A DNA stretch of 39,270 bases from Deltaproteobacteria bacterium. Its GTDB lineage: Bacteria; Desulfobacterota; DSM-4660; Desulfatiglandales; HGW-15. Within the stretch, counting starts at the first letter, position 1. Each line of letters opens with the position of its first letter. The notes beneath the pieces are model-generated. The model had not been told where the DNA came from and ran no database searches. It was given only the letters and a program-made list of their open reading frames with translations. A program made the translations under genes and the position numbers. Positions 23,378 through 31,747 of the stretch are shown piece by piece. The stretch is from NCBI GenBank assembly GCA_016931115.1, contig JAFGFM010000074.1, positions 1-39,270 of the forward strand. The letters are read 5' to 3'.

Positions 23378-25312
23378 TTAACATGCATTAGCCACTGACC
23401 TGGTATAGTTAACCAGAAAATAACCCAGGGATTCATACTGGGTTGGCGTAAGATCCTTAAACTTTATGCCACGTCTCCGGACAGTAACATCGGTCAGGTC
23501 CCTTGAATGATTCAGGACAATATCAGAAACAGTCTTGCAGGGAATATCGTCCAGCACAAATCTCCTGTCAGAGGTCATAATAGAATACTTGCCGTTTTCC
23601 ACAACCTGGTTTTTTATGCTGTAATATTTGAATGACATGCCGGACAGGCTTATATCGATCATGCTGTGCTTCTTTTCAGGTTTTGAAGCAGAGACAACAA
23701 AGATATCCTCTTTTATGGCAAACCTGTCATCAACCCTCCTCTCCTTTTTCCTTGCATCCAGCACCTTTTTTATGGCCTTTGCAAGGGTGGTTGTCCTGAC
23801 CGGTTTTGTTAATATTTCAAATATCCCCCTGTTTTTAAGACTTTCCGGTTCAACCCTGTTATTGAATCCGGTGCAGATTATAACAGGGGTATCGGCCTTT
23901 AGTTCCTGTATCTTTGCGGCAAGTATATCGCCTGTCATCTTTGGCATGGTCATATCGGTTATCACGAGATCAAAGGCATCAGGATTTTCTTCAAATACCT
24001 CAATGGCCCTGCTGCTTTCAGTGAATGCGCTCACCCTGTAACCAAGCTGCTCCATCATGATCTTCATTGTATCTGCGATCATGAATTCATCATCAACAAG
24101 CAGTATATTCTCCTTTCCGCCCTGGATGCATTCAGTATCATCTGCAGGCTCACAATCCAGTATGGCATCAATAACCGGCATATAAATGGTGAACAGAGTG
24201 CCTTCACCCACAATGCTCTGAACCCTGATTGAGCCTCCATGATTTTTGATTATCCCGTGCACCACAGCAAGCCCCATGCCTGTGCCCTTGCCAAGCTCCT
24301 TTGTAGTGAAATAGGGATCAAACACCCTTTTTATTATCTCATCAGATATCCCATGGCCTGTATCTGAGACGGTTATCTCTACATAACGGCCCTGCGGTAG
24401 ATCGCCTAAATCTGCACATACGTCAGAATCAAAATCCTTTATTTTAATGCCTACCTCTATCACCCCGCCGGACCCATTCATTGCATGGGAGGCGTTTGTA
24501 CACAGGTTTACCATAACCTGGTTTAACTGGGTCTGATCACCCATTACAGCAACCTGTGAAACAGTAAAGTCTCTTTTTATCTCTATATTTGATGGCAGGC
24601 TCGACCTCATAAGCCTCAGCGATTCCTCTATACTTGAAATCAGGTCAACAGGTTTTTTCACGGCATCAGAAACCCTTGAAAAGCTCAACAGCCTGCTTAC
24701 CATCTCTTCGGCCCTTGCGCTTGCTGTAATAATATTATTCAGGAACTGCCTGGCCTGGCTCTCCCTGGGGGTTGTCCTCAGTGCCAGCTCGGTGTTGCCT
24801 ATTATAATACCCAGGGTATTATTGAAGTCATGGGCCATCCCGCCTGCAAGCGTGCCTATGGCCTCCATTTTCTGTGATTGCCTTAGTTGAAGCTCAAGCT
24901 GATTTTTTTCTGACTGTATCAGCCTTTTTTCATCCTTTGATCTCTTATGCCTGATTGCATTTTCAACCCTTATCATCATTTCTTCTGCATCAAAGGGTTT
25001 CCTTATATAGTCTGACGCCCCTTTCCTTATCGCCTTTATGGCTGAATCCATAGTAATATCACCGGTCATGATGATAAATATGGTATCAAGATCAAGGTCA
25101 TTTACAGATTCCATAATCTGGAAACCGTTCATGACAGGCATCATAACATCAAGTATGGCCAGATCAAATCTTCTCTGATGCAGAAATTCTACCGCCTCAA
25201 GAGCATCGTTGGTCACTGTAATGTCATATTCTCTTCTGCCCAGCACAGCCTTGACACTGGCAGCCACCACCGTGTCATCATCAACGATCAATATCTTTGC
25301 ATTCGTATCCAT
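23378..25312 (-). CDS. Hybrid signalling protein: REC - histidine kinase - REC - PilZ
   Basis: The start at 25312 has AGAGGGG 5 bases upstream and gives 644 residues; M at 25342 is an alternative. An N-terminal receiver carries phospho-acceptor D55 (L-A-I-L-D-V-M-M-P), followed by a histidine kinase core with H161 in G-G-M-A-H-D-F-N-N, an N-box (N-L-C-T-N-A-S-H-A-M) and G-boxes (D-T-G-H-G-I, G-K-G-T-G-M-G-L-A-V-V-H-G). A second receiver has D453 (L-V-I-T-D-M-T-M-P). The C-terminal 120 residues form a PilZ domain with R-R-V-D-D-R (525-530) and D-I-S-L-S-G (553-558), the RxxxR and DxSxxG motifs that bind cyclic di-GMP. No membrane segment, so it is cytoplasmic. It follows an HDOD-kinase gene by 88 bases on the same strand and may act with it. 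Confidence 0.94.
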   Translation of the reverse strand: MDTNAKILIVDDDTVVAASVKAVLGRREYDITVTNDALEAVEFLHQRRFDLAILDVMMPVMNGFQIMESVNDLDLDTIFIIMTGDITMDSAIKAIRKGASDYIRKPFDAEEMMIRVENAIRHKRSKDEKRLIQSEKNQLELQLRQSQKMEAIGTLAGGMAHDFNNTLGIIIGNTELALRTTPRESQARQFLNNIITASARAEEMVSRLLSFSRVSDAVKKPVDLISSIEESLRLMRSSLPSNIEIKRDFTVSQVAVMGDQTQLNQVMVNLCTNASHAMNGSGGVIEVGIKIKDFDSDVCADLGDLPQGRYVEITVSDTGHGISDEIIKRVFDPYFTTKELGKGTGMGLAVVHGIIKNHGGSIRVQSIVGEGTLFTIYMPVIDAILDCEPADDTECIQGGKENILLVDDEFMIADTMKIMMEQLGYRVSAFTESSRAIEVFEENPDAFDLVITDMTMPKMTGDILAAKIQELKADTPVIICTGFNNRVEPESLKNRGIFEILTKPVRTTTLAKAIKKVLDARKKERRVDDRFAIKEDIFVVSASKPEKKHSMIDISLSGMSFKYYSIKNQVVENGKYSIMTSDRRFVLDDIPCKTVSDIVLNHSRDLTDVTVRRRGIKFKDLTPTQYESLGYFLVNYTRSVANAC

Positions 25313-25400
25313 AAAAACCCCTCTGGAAACATTATGAAACAAATAAGCTGTTTTCCCTGCCGGTATATCTCTATCTATGAAAGGTATATGTATAAAACAC

Positions 25401-27644
25401 CTAGTTTACCGGCATTGTTACCTTAAAGCATGCACCCCTGTCGCTGTTATTATCAAAAGTAATTGTACCGCCCATCCTTTTTACAAGTTCATAGACTATC
25501 AGTAACCCGAGGCCGTCATGATCGGCCTTTGTAGTAGACTGCTTTTTAAATACATTTGCCTTCTGGTTTTCCGGTATGCCCGGGCCATCATCAGATATGG
25601 ATATCTCTACCCTTTCTCTTTCAGCATCTGTACTGCCTGGCCTGTAATGCGCCTTAACTGTGATGTTACCGCCCTCTGACATTGCCTCAATAGCGTTATT
25701 GACAAGGTTGATTAAAACCTGCCTGAAGGCATCCCTGTCTATCATTATGTCGGGGATATTATCTCCGGTCTCGACTGTTATGTTAACTTCAGGCCCGTTT
25801 ACCCTGCTGTTTTTTATGAGCATGATTGTGTCTGAAATGATATCCTTTATGCTTGATGTGTATTTTACTTTTGTTTCACCAGTGGAGGATGATGACTTGA
25901 ACTCCTTTAAAAGCTTCGTGATGCGATTAAGCTCATCATCAATTATCTTTATCTCACTGCTCTCAACATTTATATCATCAAGCTTCATGTTGAGCACCTT
26001 GAGAAAATTCTTTATGGCGCTGAGGGGATTATTTATTTCATGGATCAGCTTTCTCATCTGTATGGGATCTGAACCGTTTTTATTTCCGAATGCACCTGTT
26101 TCATTCTGAACATCATCTACTATAAACCTTGGGAAAAGAGATTCAACTAGCCCCCTGATCCTTTGACCTGCCTCACCCTTAAAAAGGCCTGAAATGTTTA
26201 CCCCTGCAACAACCACCCCTGAGGCCCTGCCATTTATGATTACGGGCATACAGAAAAGCCCCGCTGAGTTCATGTAGTTTGATACCTGGAGATCAAAAAG
26301 ATTGGGCTCTCTATTATCCACACAGTCAAGGGAGTTGATCTCCAGGCCCATGAGAAATGAGGCAACTATCATACTCTCTTTTTCATTAAGAGAAATAACA
26401 AGGTCATTACTTAGAGAAACGTTATCAGGATCTTTCAGGCTTATGCCGTAGAGGGATTTTCCATCTGTATTTTGTCTGAAATAGAAAATTTTATCTATAC
26501 CCGTGAGGGCATGGATTGACTGTGCAATAACCCTTAAGCGGTCATTTTTATTTGTACTTTTTCGTATTCTCTCAGCCATGACGTTAACAAAAGAATGAGA
26601 GGCTGCATCACTCAAAGATATCAGCTCTATTGATGCATTCGGCTGGTAGAGAGGTTCACCCTTACTCAACCCGGGCTCGATCCCCAGCTTCATCAGCCTG
26701 CCCTGTGCCTTCAGATCAGCGATTGAGATAAATTCATCTATCTGATTCGGTGAAAAACCGAACAATTCCTTTCCGGCTTCAAGATATCTCAGGCGCCCTT
26801 CTTCATCTTTATTTTCGATCATGCTGGAAAAATAGCAGATCTTTACCAGCCTGTTTGCCTCTCTGACCTTGTTTAGTGGATGGTGATGGTAAAAAATCGC
26901 ATCAGAAAGAAATGGAAACGAACCCCACCCTTCAACCATTCGGGCGCCTGTATAACAGTGGTTAATGCCGAGCGCGTTTTCTTCAGACTGCACATGACCG
27001 CTGGAATCAATACTGCCTGATGTAATTATCCTGTTATAAATAACCGGGAATCTTGCTGCAAGAACAACTGCACCAAGATTATGCAGAAGCCCTGCCACAT
27101 AGGCGTTGAAATGAGATGAATAATTAGTTTCATTCGCTAACAGGAGCGCCAGGTTGGCCGCCCTGATGGCTGTATAAAAATTCTCATCTGTACAGGGGTG
27201 AATGCCGGACGATTTCCTGATGATGCGACTCTGGTCAACATACTCCTTTAACAGACCCGCAACAATATCATTGCCAATTATCCTTATAACATCATTAATG
27301 CCGGCAATGTGCATGCCCTGTTTTATAAATGATGAATGTGCAACATTAATGAGGTTGTATGTGAGGGCAGGGCTTACTGCAATAAAATCCCTGATCTCGT
27401 CACGGAAAACTGCGCCTGCTATTTTTGCCCTGATAAGACCGTCCAACACCGGGGGTTCAACAGGCAGGAATGATCTCTCACCTGTAATGGACTCAACAGC
27501 GTCTTTTGTTACGCTGTTAAATGCTTTCCTACGATAATATATTGAGTTCCATTGAGTCATCCGGTGCTTCTTCATTCTATAACGAGTTAATCGATATATT
27601 TTTATGAACAAATTGTTCTTTTTCGAAAAATTGCATCCGATCAT
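25401..27644 (-). CDS. HDOD - GAF-like - histidine kinase
   Basis: About 747 residues from 27644, which suits the promoter at 27686-27714; ATGs at 27575 and 27560 are alternatives and none has a clear ribosome-binding site. Residues about 60-270 form an HDOD domain (F-I-A-V-S-P-A-L-T-Y-N-L-I-N-V-A-H-S; L-L-H-N-L-G-A-V-V-L; F-Y-H-H-H-P), about 360-510 a GAF-like region (G-L-F-C-M-P-V-I-I-N-G-R-A-S-G-V-V-V-A-G), and about 530-745 a kinase core with H535 in L-I-H-E-I-N-N-P-L, N-box N-L-V-N-N-A-I-E-A-M, and D-D-G-P-G-I-P / H-D-G-L-G-L-L-I-V-Y-E. There is no membrane segment. HDOD domains lack the catalytic HD pair and act as output or scaffolding modules. Signal and partner are unknown; the neighbour with two receivers is a good candidate. 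Confidence 0.92.
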   Translation of the reverse strand: MIGCNFSKKNNLFIKIYRLTRYRMKKHRMTQWNSIYYRRKAFNSVTKDAVESITGERSFLPVEPPVLDGLIRAKIAGAVFRDEIRDFIAVSPALTYNLINVAHSSFIKQGMHIAGINDVIRIIGNDIVAGLLKEYVDQSRIIRKSSGIHPCTDENFYTAIRAANLALLLANETNYSSHFNAYVAGLLHNLGAVVLAARFPVIYNRIITSGSIDSSGHVQSEENALGINHCYTGARMVEGWGSFPFLSDAIFYHHHPLNKVREANRLVKICYFSSMIENKDEEGRLRYLEAGKELFGFSPNQIDEFISIADLKAQGRLMKLGIEPGLSKGEPLYQPNASIELISLSDAASHSFVNVMAERIRKSTNKNDRLRVIAQSIHALTGIDKIFYFRQNTDGKSLYGISLKDPDNVSLSNDLVISLNEKESMIVASFLMGLEINSLDCVDNREPNLFDLQVSNYMNSAGLFCMPVIINGRASGVVVAGVNISGLFKGEAGQRIRGLVESLFPRFIVDDVQNETGAFGNKNGSDPIQMRKLIHEINNPLSAIKNFLKVLNMKLDDINVESSEIKIIDDELNRITKLLKEFKSSSSTGETKVKYTSSIKDIISDTIMLIKNSRVNGPEVNITVETGDNIPDIMIDRDAFRQVLINLVNNAIEAMSEGGNITVKAHYRPGSTDAERERVEISISDDGPGIPENQKANVFKKQSTTKADHDGLGLLIVYELVKRMGGTITFDNNSDRGACFKVTMPVN

Positions 27645-27685
27645 GCATGGAAACAGGGTTCATAGGACGCCTGTCGATTTTTTTG

Positions 27686-27714
27686 TCTATATATCAACGC
27701 ACCTCTCTTGTCAA
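27686..27714 (-). promoter_or_regulatory. Sigma-70-type promoter for the HDOD-kinase gene
   Basis: On the minus strand TTGACA (27709-27714), a 17-base spacer and TATAGA (27686-27691). The transcript would start near 27679, giving a short leader before the ATG at 27644. Confidence 0.65.
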
Positions 27715-27845
27715 CAAAATATAGGGTGTTTTCCTGTTTTTTATAACTATATGTGGTAGTTAGACAATGGTATTTAAAAAGGTATGCTCTTTTATTGCAC
27801 TATAACTACATTATCTTGACATTATTTTGATGTGGAAAAATAATA

Positions 27846-27882
27846 AAAAATTCCCTTAACCGGGAGGGATAAGGGAATTTTT
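27846..27882 (-). terminator. Terminator after the cupin gene at 27912
   Basis: A perfect 12-bp stem (AAAAATTCCCTT at 27846-27857 and AAGGGAATTTTT at 27871-27882) with a 13-base loop. On the minus strand the A-rich left arm gives the terminal T-run. It works equally on either strand, but only the minus-strand cupin gene ends here. Confidence 0.85.
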
Positions 27883-27911
27883 ATTAAAATAAGTAAGAAT
27901 CTGTCTGATAT

Positions 27912-28349
27912 CTATTCGTATTTTAAGGTCGGCCCGGCAGTAAAGTGCATAATAGGTCTTTTCACGTTTTTGATAATCAGGGGGCCGTGTTCAATGCCTG
28001 CGGGTATGTATGAGGCAAAGCTTTCAGTTATGTGATAGGTTTTACCATCTATTGTAAACTCTATCTCAGCGCCAAGGTCATAGATATTGTCATAATTATA
28101 TCCGTAGAACCCGATCATCTCACCCCAGGTGTGTTTGTGTGCCTCAACCTTCCTAACACCATTTTTAAATTCATCACCCGGCACAATCCACATGGCCTCA
28201 CTGTAAAAATCTGTTTCCGGAATAACATCCACATCAAGGTGTGCAACCCTTCTGAAAAGTTGTGGATCCATCTGTGGTCGGTATGACGGATATGTAATCC
28301 CAGGTTTATCTGCCATTATAAAGTATTTAGCATGTTTCTTTTCGGACAT
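27912..28349 (-). CDS. Single-domain cupin protein with intact metal motifs
   Basis: A 145-residue cytoplasmic protein. Cupin motif 1 is complete (H-K-H-T-W-G-E-M-I-G-F-Y-G, i.e. HxH-x3-E-x5-G) and motif 2 too (I-P-A-G-I-E-H-G-P-L). It belongs with the cupin at 28406 and with both halves of the bicupin at 22442, sharing the L-G-x-x-I-E-(F/C), Y-I-P-A-G and P-x-x-H-F/M-x-x-G-P spacing. AAGGAGA directly precedes the start. It follows the upstream cupin by about 56 bases and probably shares its transcript. The fold and ligands point to a metal-binding cupin such as a dioxygenase, isomerase or sensor; the substrate cannot be read from the sequence. Confidence 0.88.
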   Translation of the reverse strand: MSEKKHAKYFIMADKPGITYPSYRPQMDPQLFRRVAHLDVDVIPETDFYSEAMWIVPGDEFKNGVRKVEAHKHTWGEMIGFYGYNYDNIYDLGAEIEFTIDGKTYHITESFASYIPAGIEHGPLIIKNVKRPIMHFTAGPTLKYE

Positions 28350-28405
28350 TCTGTCTCCTTAAATATGTATTAAAGCCTGAAAACAGTAACACTGCATATT
28401 CGACA

Positions 28406-28909
28406 TTATGAATAACTCTGACCCGGGCCAACCGTATAATGAAACACAGGTGACTCAATGGCACTCAATACCTTTAATGGGCAATGGACCATGCCGGCGG
28501 GGATATAGACCATAAAACTCTTGTCCAGTATAAATTTTTCATCCTCCATCCAGAATTCTATTGTAACGCCCAGATGGGTAGGATCATCAGGATTGCAGCC
28601 AAACATTGTGAGCACCTCGGAAAATTCGTGTGCATGGGCAGCAACACCTGCGGCCTTTTCAAGCTCTTCCCTTGTAAGCGCCGGTTTTGGCCTCTGTCCC
28701 TTGAATGTAGAGGGCCATATCCATGTGCTCTCCGCATAAAAGGCGCCTTTGATCACATCACTGTCCATCCAGTTAATATGCTCAAGCTCAAGCCGGTACC
28801 CCTCTTTATCGTATCCTCTGCCTATTACCTGATCACCCTTGTAGTCGGGCATTTTTTCAATATGCTTCAGATCGGTACTGATGTAAGGGCCATATTTTGA
28901 ATTGGTCAT
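28406..28909 (-). CDS. Single-domain cupin protein with intact metal motifs
   Basis: The start at 28909 has AAGGAG about 9 bases upstream and gives 167 residues; upstream ATGs at 28918 and 28945 are badly placed relative to it. Cupin motif 1 is H-A-H-E-F-S-E-V-L-T-M-F-G, motif 2 is I-P-A-G-M-V-H-C-P-L. An N-terminal extension of about 70 residues (S-T-W-I-W-P-S-T) precedes the core. It is a paralogue of the gene at 27912 and first in the pair behind a consensus promoter. It may form a heteromer with its neighbour, which would match the two-domain protein at 22442; this is inference. Function unknown beyond metal-binding cupin. Confidence 0.88.
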   Translation of the reverse strand: MTNSKYGPYISTDLKHIEKMPDYKGDQVIGRGYDKEGYRLELEHINWMDSDVIKGAFYAESTWIWPSTFKGQRPKPALTREELEKAAGVAAHAHEFSEVLTMFGCNPDDPTHLGVTIEFWMEDEKFILDKSFMVYIPAGMVHCPLKVLSAIESPVFHYTVGPGQSYS

Positions 28910-28960
28910 CTGGATCATCTCCTTCTGGAAATACCTGAAAGGCATCCCCGGTTGAATTTA

Positions 28961-28983
28961 CCCTTCCGCTTAAAGCGAAAGGG
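28961..28983 (-). promoter_or_regulatory. 5' stem-loop of the cupin-pair transcript
   Basis: On the minus strand CCCTTTCGCTT and AAGCGGAAGGG form an 11-bp stem with one G-U pair and almost no spare loop. It begins within a few bases of the transcript start predicted from the promoter at 28988-29016, so the mRNA would begin with this hairpin. Confidence 0.6.
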
Positions 28984-28987
28984 TGCG

Positions 28988-29016
28988 ATTATATTGATCA
29001 GGGTATATCATGTCAA
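28988..29016 (-). promoter_or_regulatory. Full-consensus sigma-70 promoter for the cupin pair
   Basis: On the minus strand TTGACA (29011-29016), exactly 17 bases, TATAAT (28988-28993). Both hexamers match the consensus at every position. Start of transcription near 28981-28984, about 75 bases before the ATG at 28909. Confidence 0.85.
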
Positions 29017-29094
29017 GTAATATTATATATTTTTCCCATACTTTTCAGTACGTTATAGCGAACTAAATGAAATTGACAGGTTCAATCAGAAGAA

Positions 29095-29127
29095 CTTCCT
29101 GTCCACCATTTTGAGGCGGACAGGAAG
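29095..29127 (-). terminator. Terminator after hcp
   Basis: CTTCCTGTCC (29095-29104) and GGACAGGAAG (29118-29127) form a 10-bp stem with a 13-base loop. On the minus strand it is followed by a modest T-rich stretch (TTCTTCTG). It starts 12 bases after the hcp stop. Confidence 0.7.
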
Positions 29128-29138
29128 CAAAAAACAGG

Positions 29139-30767
29139 TTAGCCCAGGATCGCCTTTAAATCATTATCAGGCGTTGTGATAGGCATGATGTTGAAGTTTT
29201 TCACCAGGACATCAAGGACATTCGGGGTGATAAATGCAGGAAGAGAAGGTCCTAACCTGATGTTCTTTATACCCAGGTAAAGCAGCGTCAACAGGATTGC
29301 ACATGCCTTCTGTTCATACCATGAGAGGATCATGGAAAGAGGAAGGTCATTAACACCGCAGTTAAATGCCTTTGAAAGGGCGACTGCTATCTGTATGGCA
29401 GAATATGCATCATTACACTGGCCAACATCAAGTAACCTTGGTATGCCGCCTATATCACCCAGTTTTTTATCAAAGAACCTGAATTTACCGCATGCAAGTG
29501 TAAGGACAACACAGTCTGAAGGCACCTTTTCCACAAATTCAGTGTAATAATTTCTGCCAGGTTTTGCGCCGTCACAACCTGCGACCAGGAAGAAATGTTT
29601 TATTGCCCCGCCTTTTACCGCTTCAATCACCTTGCCTGCAACACCCATAACGGCATTGTGTGCAAACCCGCACATTACAGTGCCTTTCTCCTCATCCTGG
29701 GTAAAGCCCGGCATCTCAAGGGCCTTTTTAACAACTGCTGAAAAATCCGAATTATTAACATGTTTTACCCCTGGCCAGCCAACAAGCCCTGTTGTAAATA
29801 TGTTATCAGTATAGCTTTCCAGAGGTTTCTGTATGCAGTTTGTTGTCATCAGGATGGCACCCGGGAATGCGGCAAATTCCTTTGCCTGATTCTGCCATGC
29901 AGTGCCGTAATGGCCGTAAAAATGGCTGAATTTCTTGAGATTGGGGTATGCATGGACAGGAAGCATCTCACCATGTGTATAGACATAGATCCCCTTACCC
30001 TCTGTCTTCTTCAGGATAGTCTCCATGTCTATAAGGTCATGGCCTGAAACAAGGATTGCCTTGCCCTTTTTATGGCCAAGGGGAACAGTGGTTGGCACCG
30101 GATGCCCGAACCTTGTTGTATGGCCCCTGTCCAGGAGTTCCATAGCCTTGAGGTTTATCTCGCCGCATTTAAGGGCAAGGCCCACCCAGTCATTAAGTGT
30201 AAGGTTTTTATTGAGCATTGCTGCAAGACTTTCATGCACATATGCGTAGACCGTTTCATCTTCCTCTCCCAACAGATGCGCATGATCCGCATATGCGCAT
30301 AACCCCTTTAATCCATAGAGGGTGGTATGCTGAAGCGAAAGTATATCAGGGTTTATTGATGTGTCAGATTTAGGATTAACTGTCTCACCCTTTGCCACGA
30401 GCTCTGTTATGGAATCAGGAGGATTATAGGTTGCAGCGCCCTCTGTAAAGGAGCTCTTACCGCCTGCGCCTGCAATCCGCTTTTTCAACTGCTCTCTCAG
30501 CTCCGCACATCTTTTTATTAACTTTACAAATCTGGCGCTGTCAAAATCCACATTAGTCAGGGTGGAAAATACCGCTTCACAGGTAAACACATTGACATCA
30601 CGATCACTGATGCCCACCTTTCTTCCCTCTACCGCATAAAGGGACAACCCTTCAACCATGTAGATCAAAAGATCCTGCAATGCAGCTACATCTGGCTGCT
30701 TACCGCACACACCTATCTTTGTGCATCCTTCACCCTTTGCCGTCTGTTCACATTGATAACAAAACAT
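29139..30767 (-). CDS. hcp: Hcp, hybrid-cluster protein (hydroxylamine reductase)
   Basis: A 542-residue Hcp of the strict-anaerobe class: the N-terminal cluster motif is C3-x2-C6-x8-C15-x5-C21, the short spacing seen in Desulfovibrio. Later conserved segments are L-V-S-G-H-D-L, M-T-T-N-C-I-Q-K-P, V-A-G-C-D-G-A-K-P-G-R-N-Y-Y-T-E-F, L-A-C-G-K-F-R-F and D-V-G-Q-C-N-D-A-Y-S, which supply the ligands of the Fe-S-O hybrid cluster. Hcp is a cytoplasmic enzyme reducing NO or hydroxylamine and is induced by nitrosative stress. No hcr reductase gene is adjacent. AAGGAGG lies just before the start. An HcpR-like palindrome is centred 41.5 bases before the predicted transcript start. Confidence 0.97.
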   Translation of the reverse strand: MFCYQCEQTAKGEGCTKIGVCGKQPDVAALQDLLIYMVEGLSLYAVEGRKVGISDRDVNVFTCEAVFSTLTNVDFDSARFVKLIKRCAELREQLKKRIAGAGGKSSFTEGAATYNPPDSITELVAKGETVNPKSDTSINPDILSLQHTTLYGLKGLCAYADHAHLLGEEDETVYAYVHESLAAMLNKNLTLNDWVGLALKCGEINLKAMELLDRGHTTRFGHPVPTTVPLGHKKGKAILVSGHDLIDMETILKKTEGKGIYVYTHGEMLPVHAYPNLKKFSHFYGHYGTAWQNQAKEFAAFPGAILMTTNCIQKPLESYTDNIFTTGLVGWPGVKHVNNSDFSAVVKKALEMPGFTQDEEKGTVMCGFAHNAVMGVAGKVIEAVKGGAIKHFFLVAGCDGAKPGRNYYTEFVEKVPSDCVVLTLACGKFRFFDKKLGDIGGIPRLLDVGQCNDAYSAIQIAVALSKAFNCGVNDLPLSMILSWYEQKACAILLTLLYLGIKNIRLGPSLPAFITPNVLDVLVKNFNIMPITTPDNDLKAILG

Positions 30768-30818
30768 AATAAATATCCTCCTTGATAAAAGTTAATTGGT
30801 ATTTCTTATTTTTGTTCG

Positions 30819-30861
30819 ATAATAATCTTAAACAGGAAACGGGACATTGACCTATGTCAAT
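30819..30861 (-). promoter_or_regulatory. HcpR-type operator and -10 element of hcp
   Basis: The palindrome ATTGAC-CTAT-GTCAAT (30846-30861) matches the TTGAC-N4-GTCAA pattern described for HcpR, the Crp/Fnr-family regulator of hcp in anaerobic Deltaproteobacteria. On the minus strand a TATTAT -10 lies at 30819-30824. A transcript starting 7 bases after it (about 30812) puts the operator centre at -41.5, the classical class II activator position. No good -35 is present, as expected for an activated promoter. Confidence 0.75.
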
Positions 30862-30952
30862 TAATTTGATTATATATTTTTTTCTTGAAATGTTCACCAT
30901 TTTATTATCTTCTTCCATCATAATGGGCATAAAAAAGGATTAACAACACAAG

Positions 30953-31747
30953 ATGATACAAAAAACAGGTATTGGTAAAGAGAAAAGAAAAATGGCTGAA
31001 GAGCTGGTTATCCACACAAATAAGATGGATGCTCTTGCTACCCTTGCAAACGGTATAGCCCATGATTTCAACAATATCTTATCTGGCATAGTGGGATACT
31101 CTGAGGTGGCATTGAGTATGACTGAAAAGGAAAAGCCAGTAGCAAATATCCTTGAAAGGATACTGGATGCATGTGAACATGCCAAAACGCTTATAGACCC
31201 GATCCTGGCATTCAGCAGGCAAAACTGGCAGGCCGGCGATGAAGAGCCCATGCGGCTGGCACCTGTTATCATCGAGGCCATTAAACTTGTGAAGGTTTTA
31301 CTCCCTGCGAACATCAAGATCAGGAAAAATATCGTTTACGATACAGCCATTATATTTGCTTCAAAGGCCATGATCCATAAGGCTTTCATGAACCTCTGCA
31401 CAAACGCCATCCAGGCAATGAAGGATAAGGGGGGAACCCTTGCCATAGAACTGAAAGAGGCAGAGGTTGATCAGGCTTCTGCCATAACTGACAATATCGC
31501 TCCGGGCCGTTATCTTATGCTTTCAGTGAGTGACACAGGCCATGGCATCCCTGAAAATATCATAGGAAGGATATTTGACCCCTACTTCACCACTAAAGGG
31601 AATGGCGAAGGCACAGGACTGGGGCTTTCGGTCGTGTACGGCGTAATAAAAAACTATAAAGGCGCTGTAAAGGTGAAGAGTATCCCTGACATAAAAACCA
31701 CCTTTGAAATACTTTTGCCTCAGATTTTGATGACAGATATCAGTTAG
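30953..31747 (+). CDS. Soluble histidine kinase without sensor domain
   Basis: A 264-residue protein consisting almost only of a kinase core: H37 in G-I-A-H-D-F-N-N-I-L-S-G, N-box N-L-C-T-N-A-I-Q-A-M, then D-T-G-H-G-I-P and G-N-G-E-G-T-G-L-G-L-S-V-V-Y-G. The first 30 residues look like the helix that normally follows a PAS domain (K-R-K-M-A-E-E-L), but no PAS or membrane region is present and a TAA closes the frame 12 bases upstream. It may be a truncated kinase or one that senses through a partner. The kinase core resembles that of the hybrid at 23378. It diverges from hcp; its tail overlaps that of the phosphofructokinase gene by 8 bases. No cognate receiver is adjacent. Confidence 0.88.
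   Translation: MIQKTGIGKEKRKMAEELVIHTNKMDALATLANGIAHDFNNILSGIVGYSEVALSMTEKEKPVANILERILDACEHAKTLIDPILAFSRQNWQAGDEEPMRLAPVIIEAIKLVKVLLPANIKIRKNIVYDTAIIFASKAMIHKAFMNLCTNAIQAMKDKGGTLAIELKEAEVDQASAITDNIAPGRYLMLSVSDTGHGIPENIIGRIFDPYFTTKGNGEGTGLGLSVVYGVIKNYKGAVKVKSIPDIKTTFEILLPQILMTDIS

Noticed and set aside
27816-27844. Plus-strand TTGACA-17-AATAAT directly before the hairpin at 27846
   Set aside because: It could drive a short RNA antisense to the cupin 3' end, but the transcript would start in the terminator stem and no gene follows; probably chance in AT-rich DNA.
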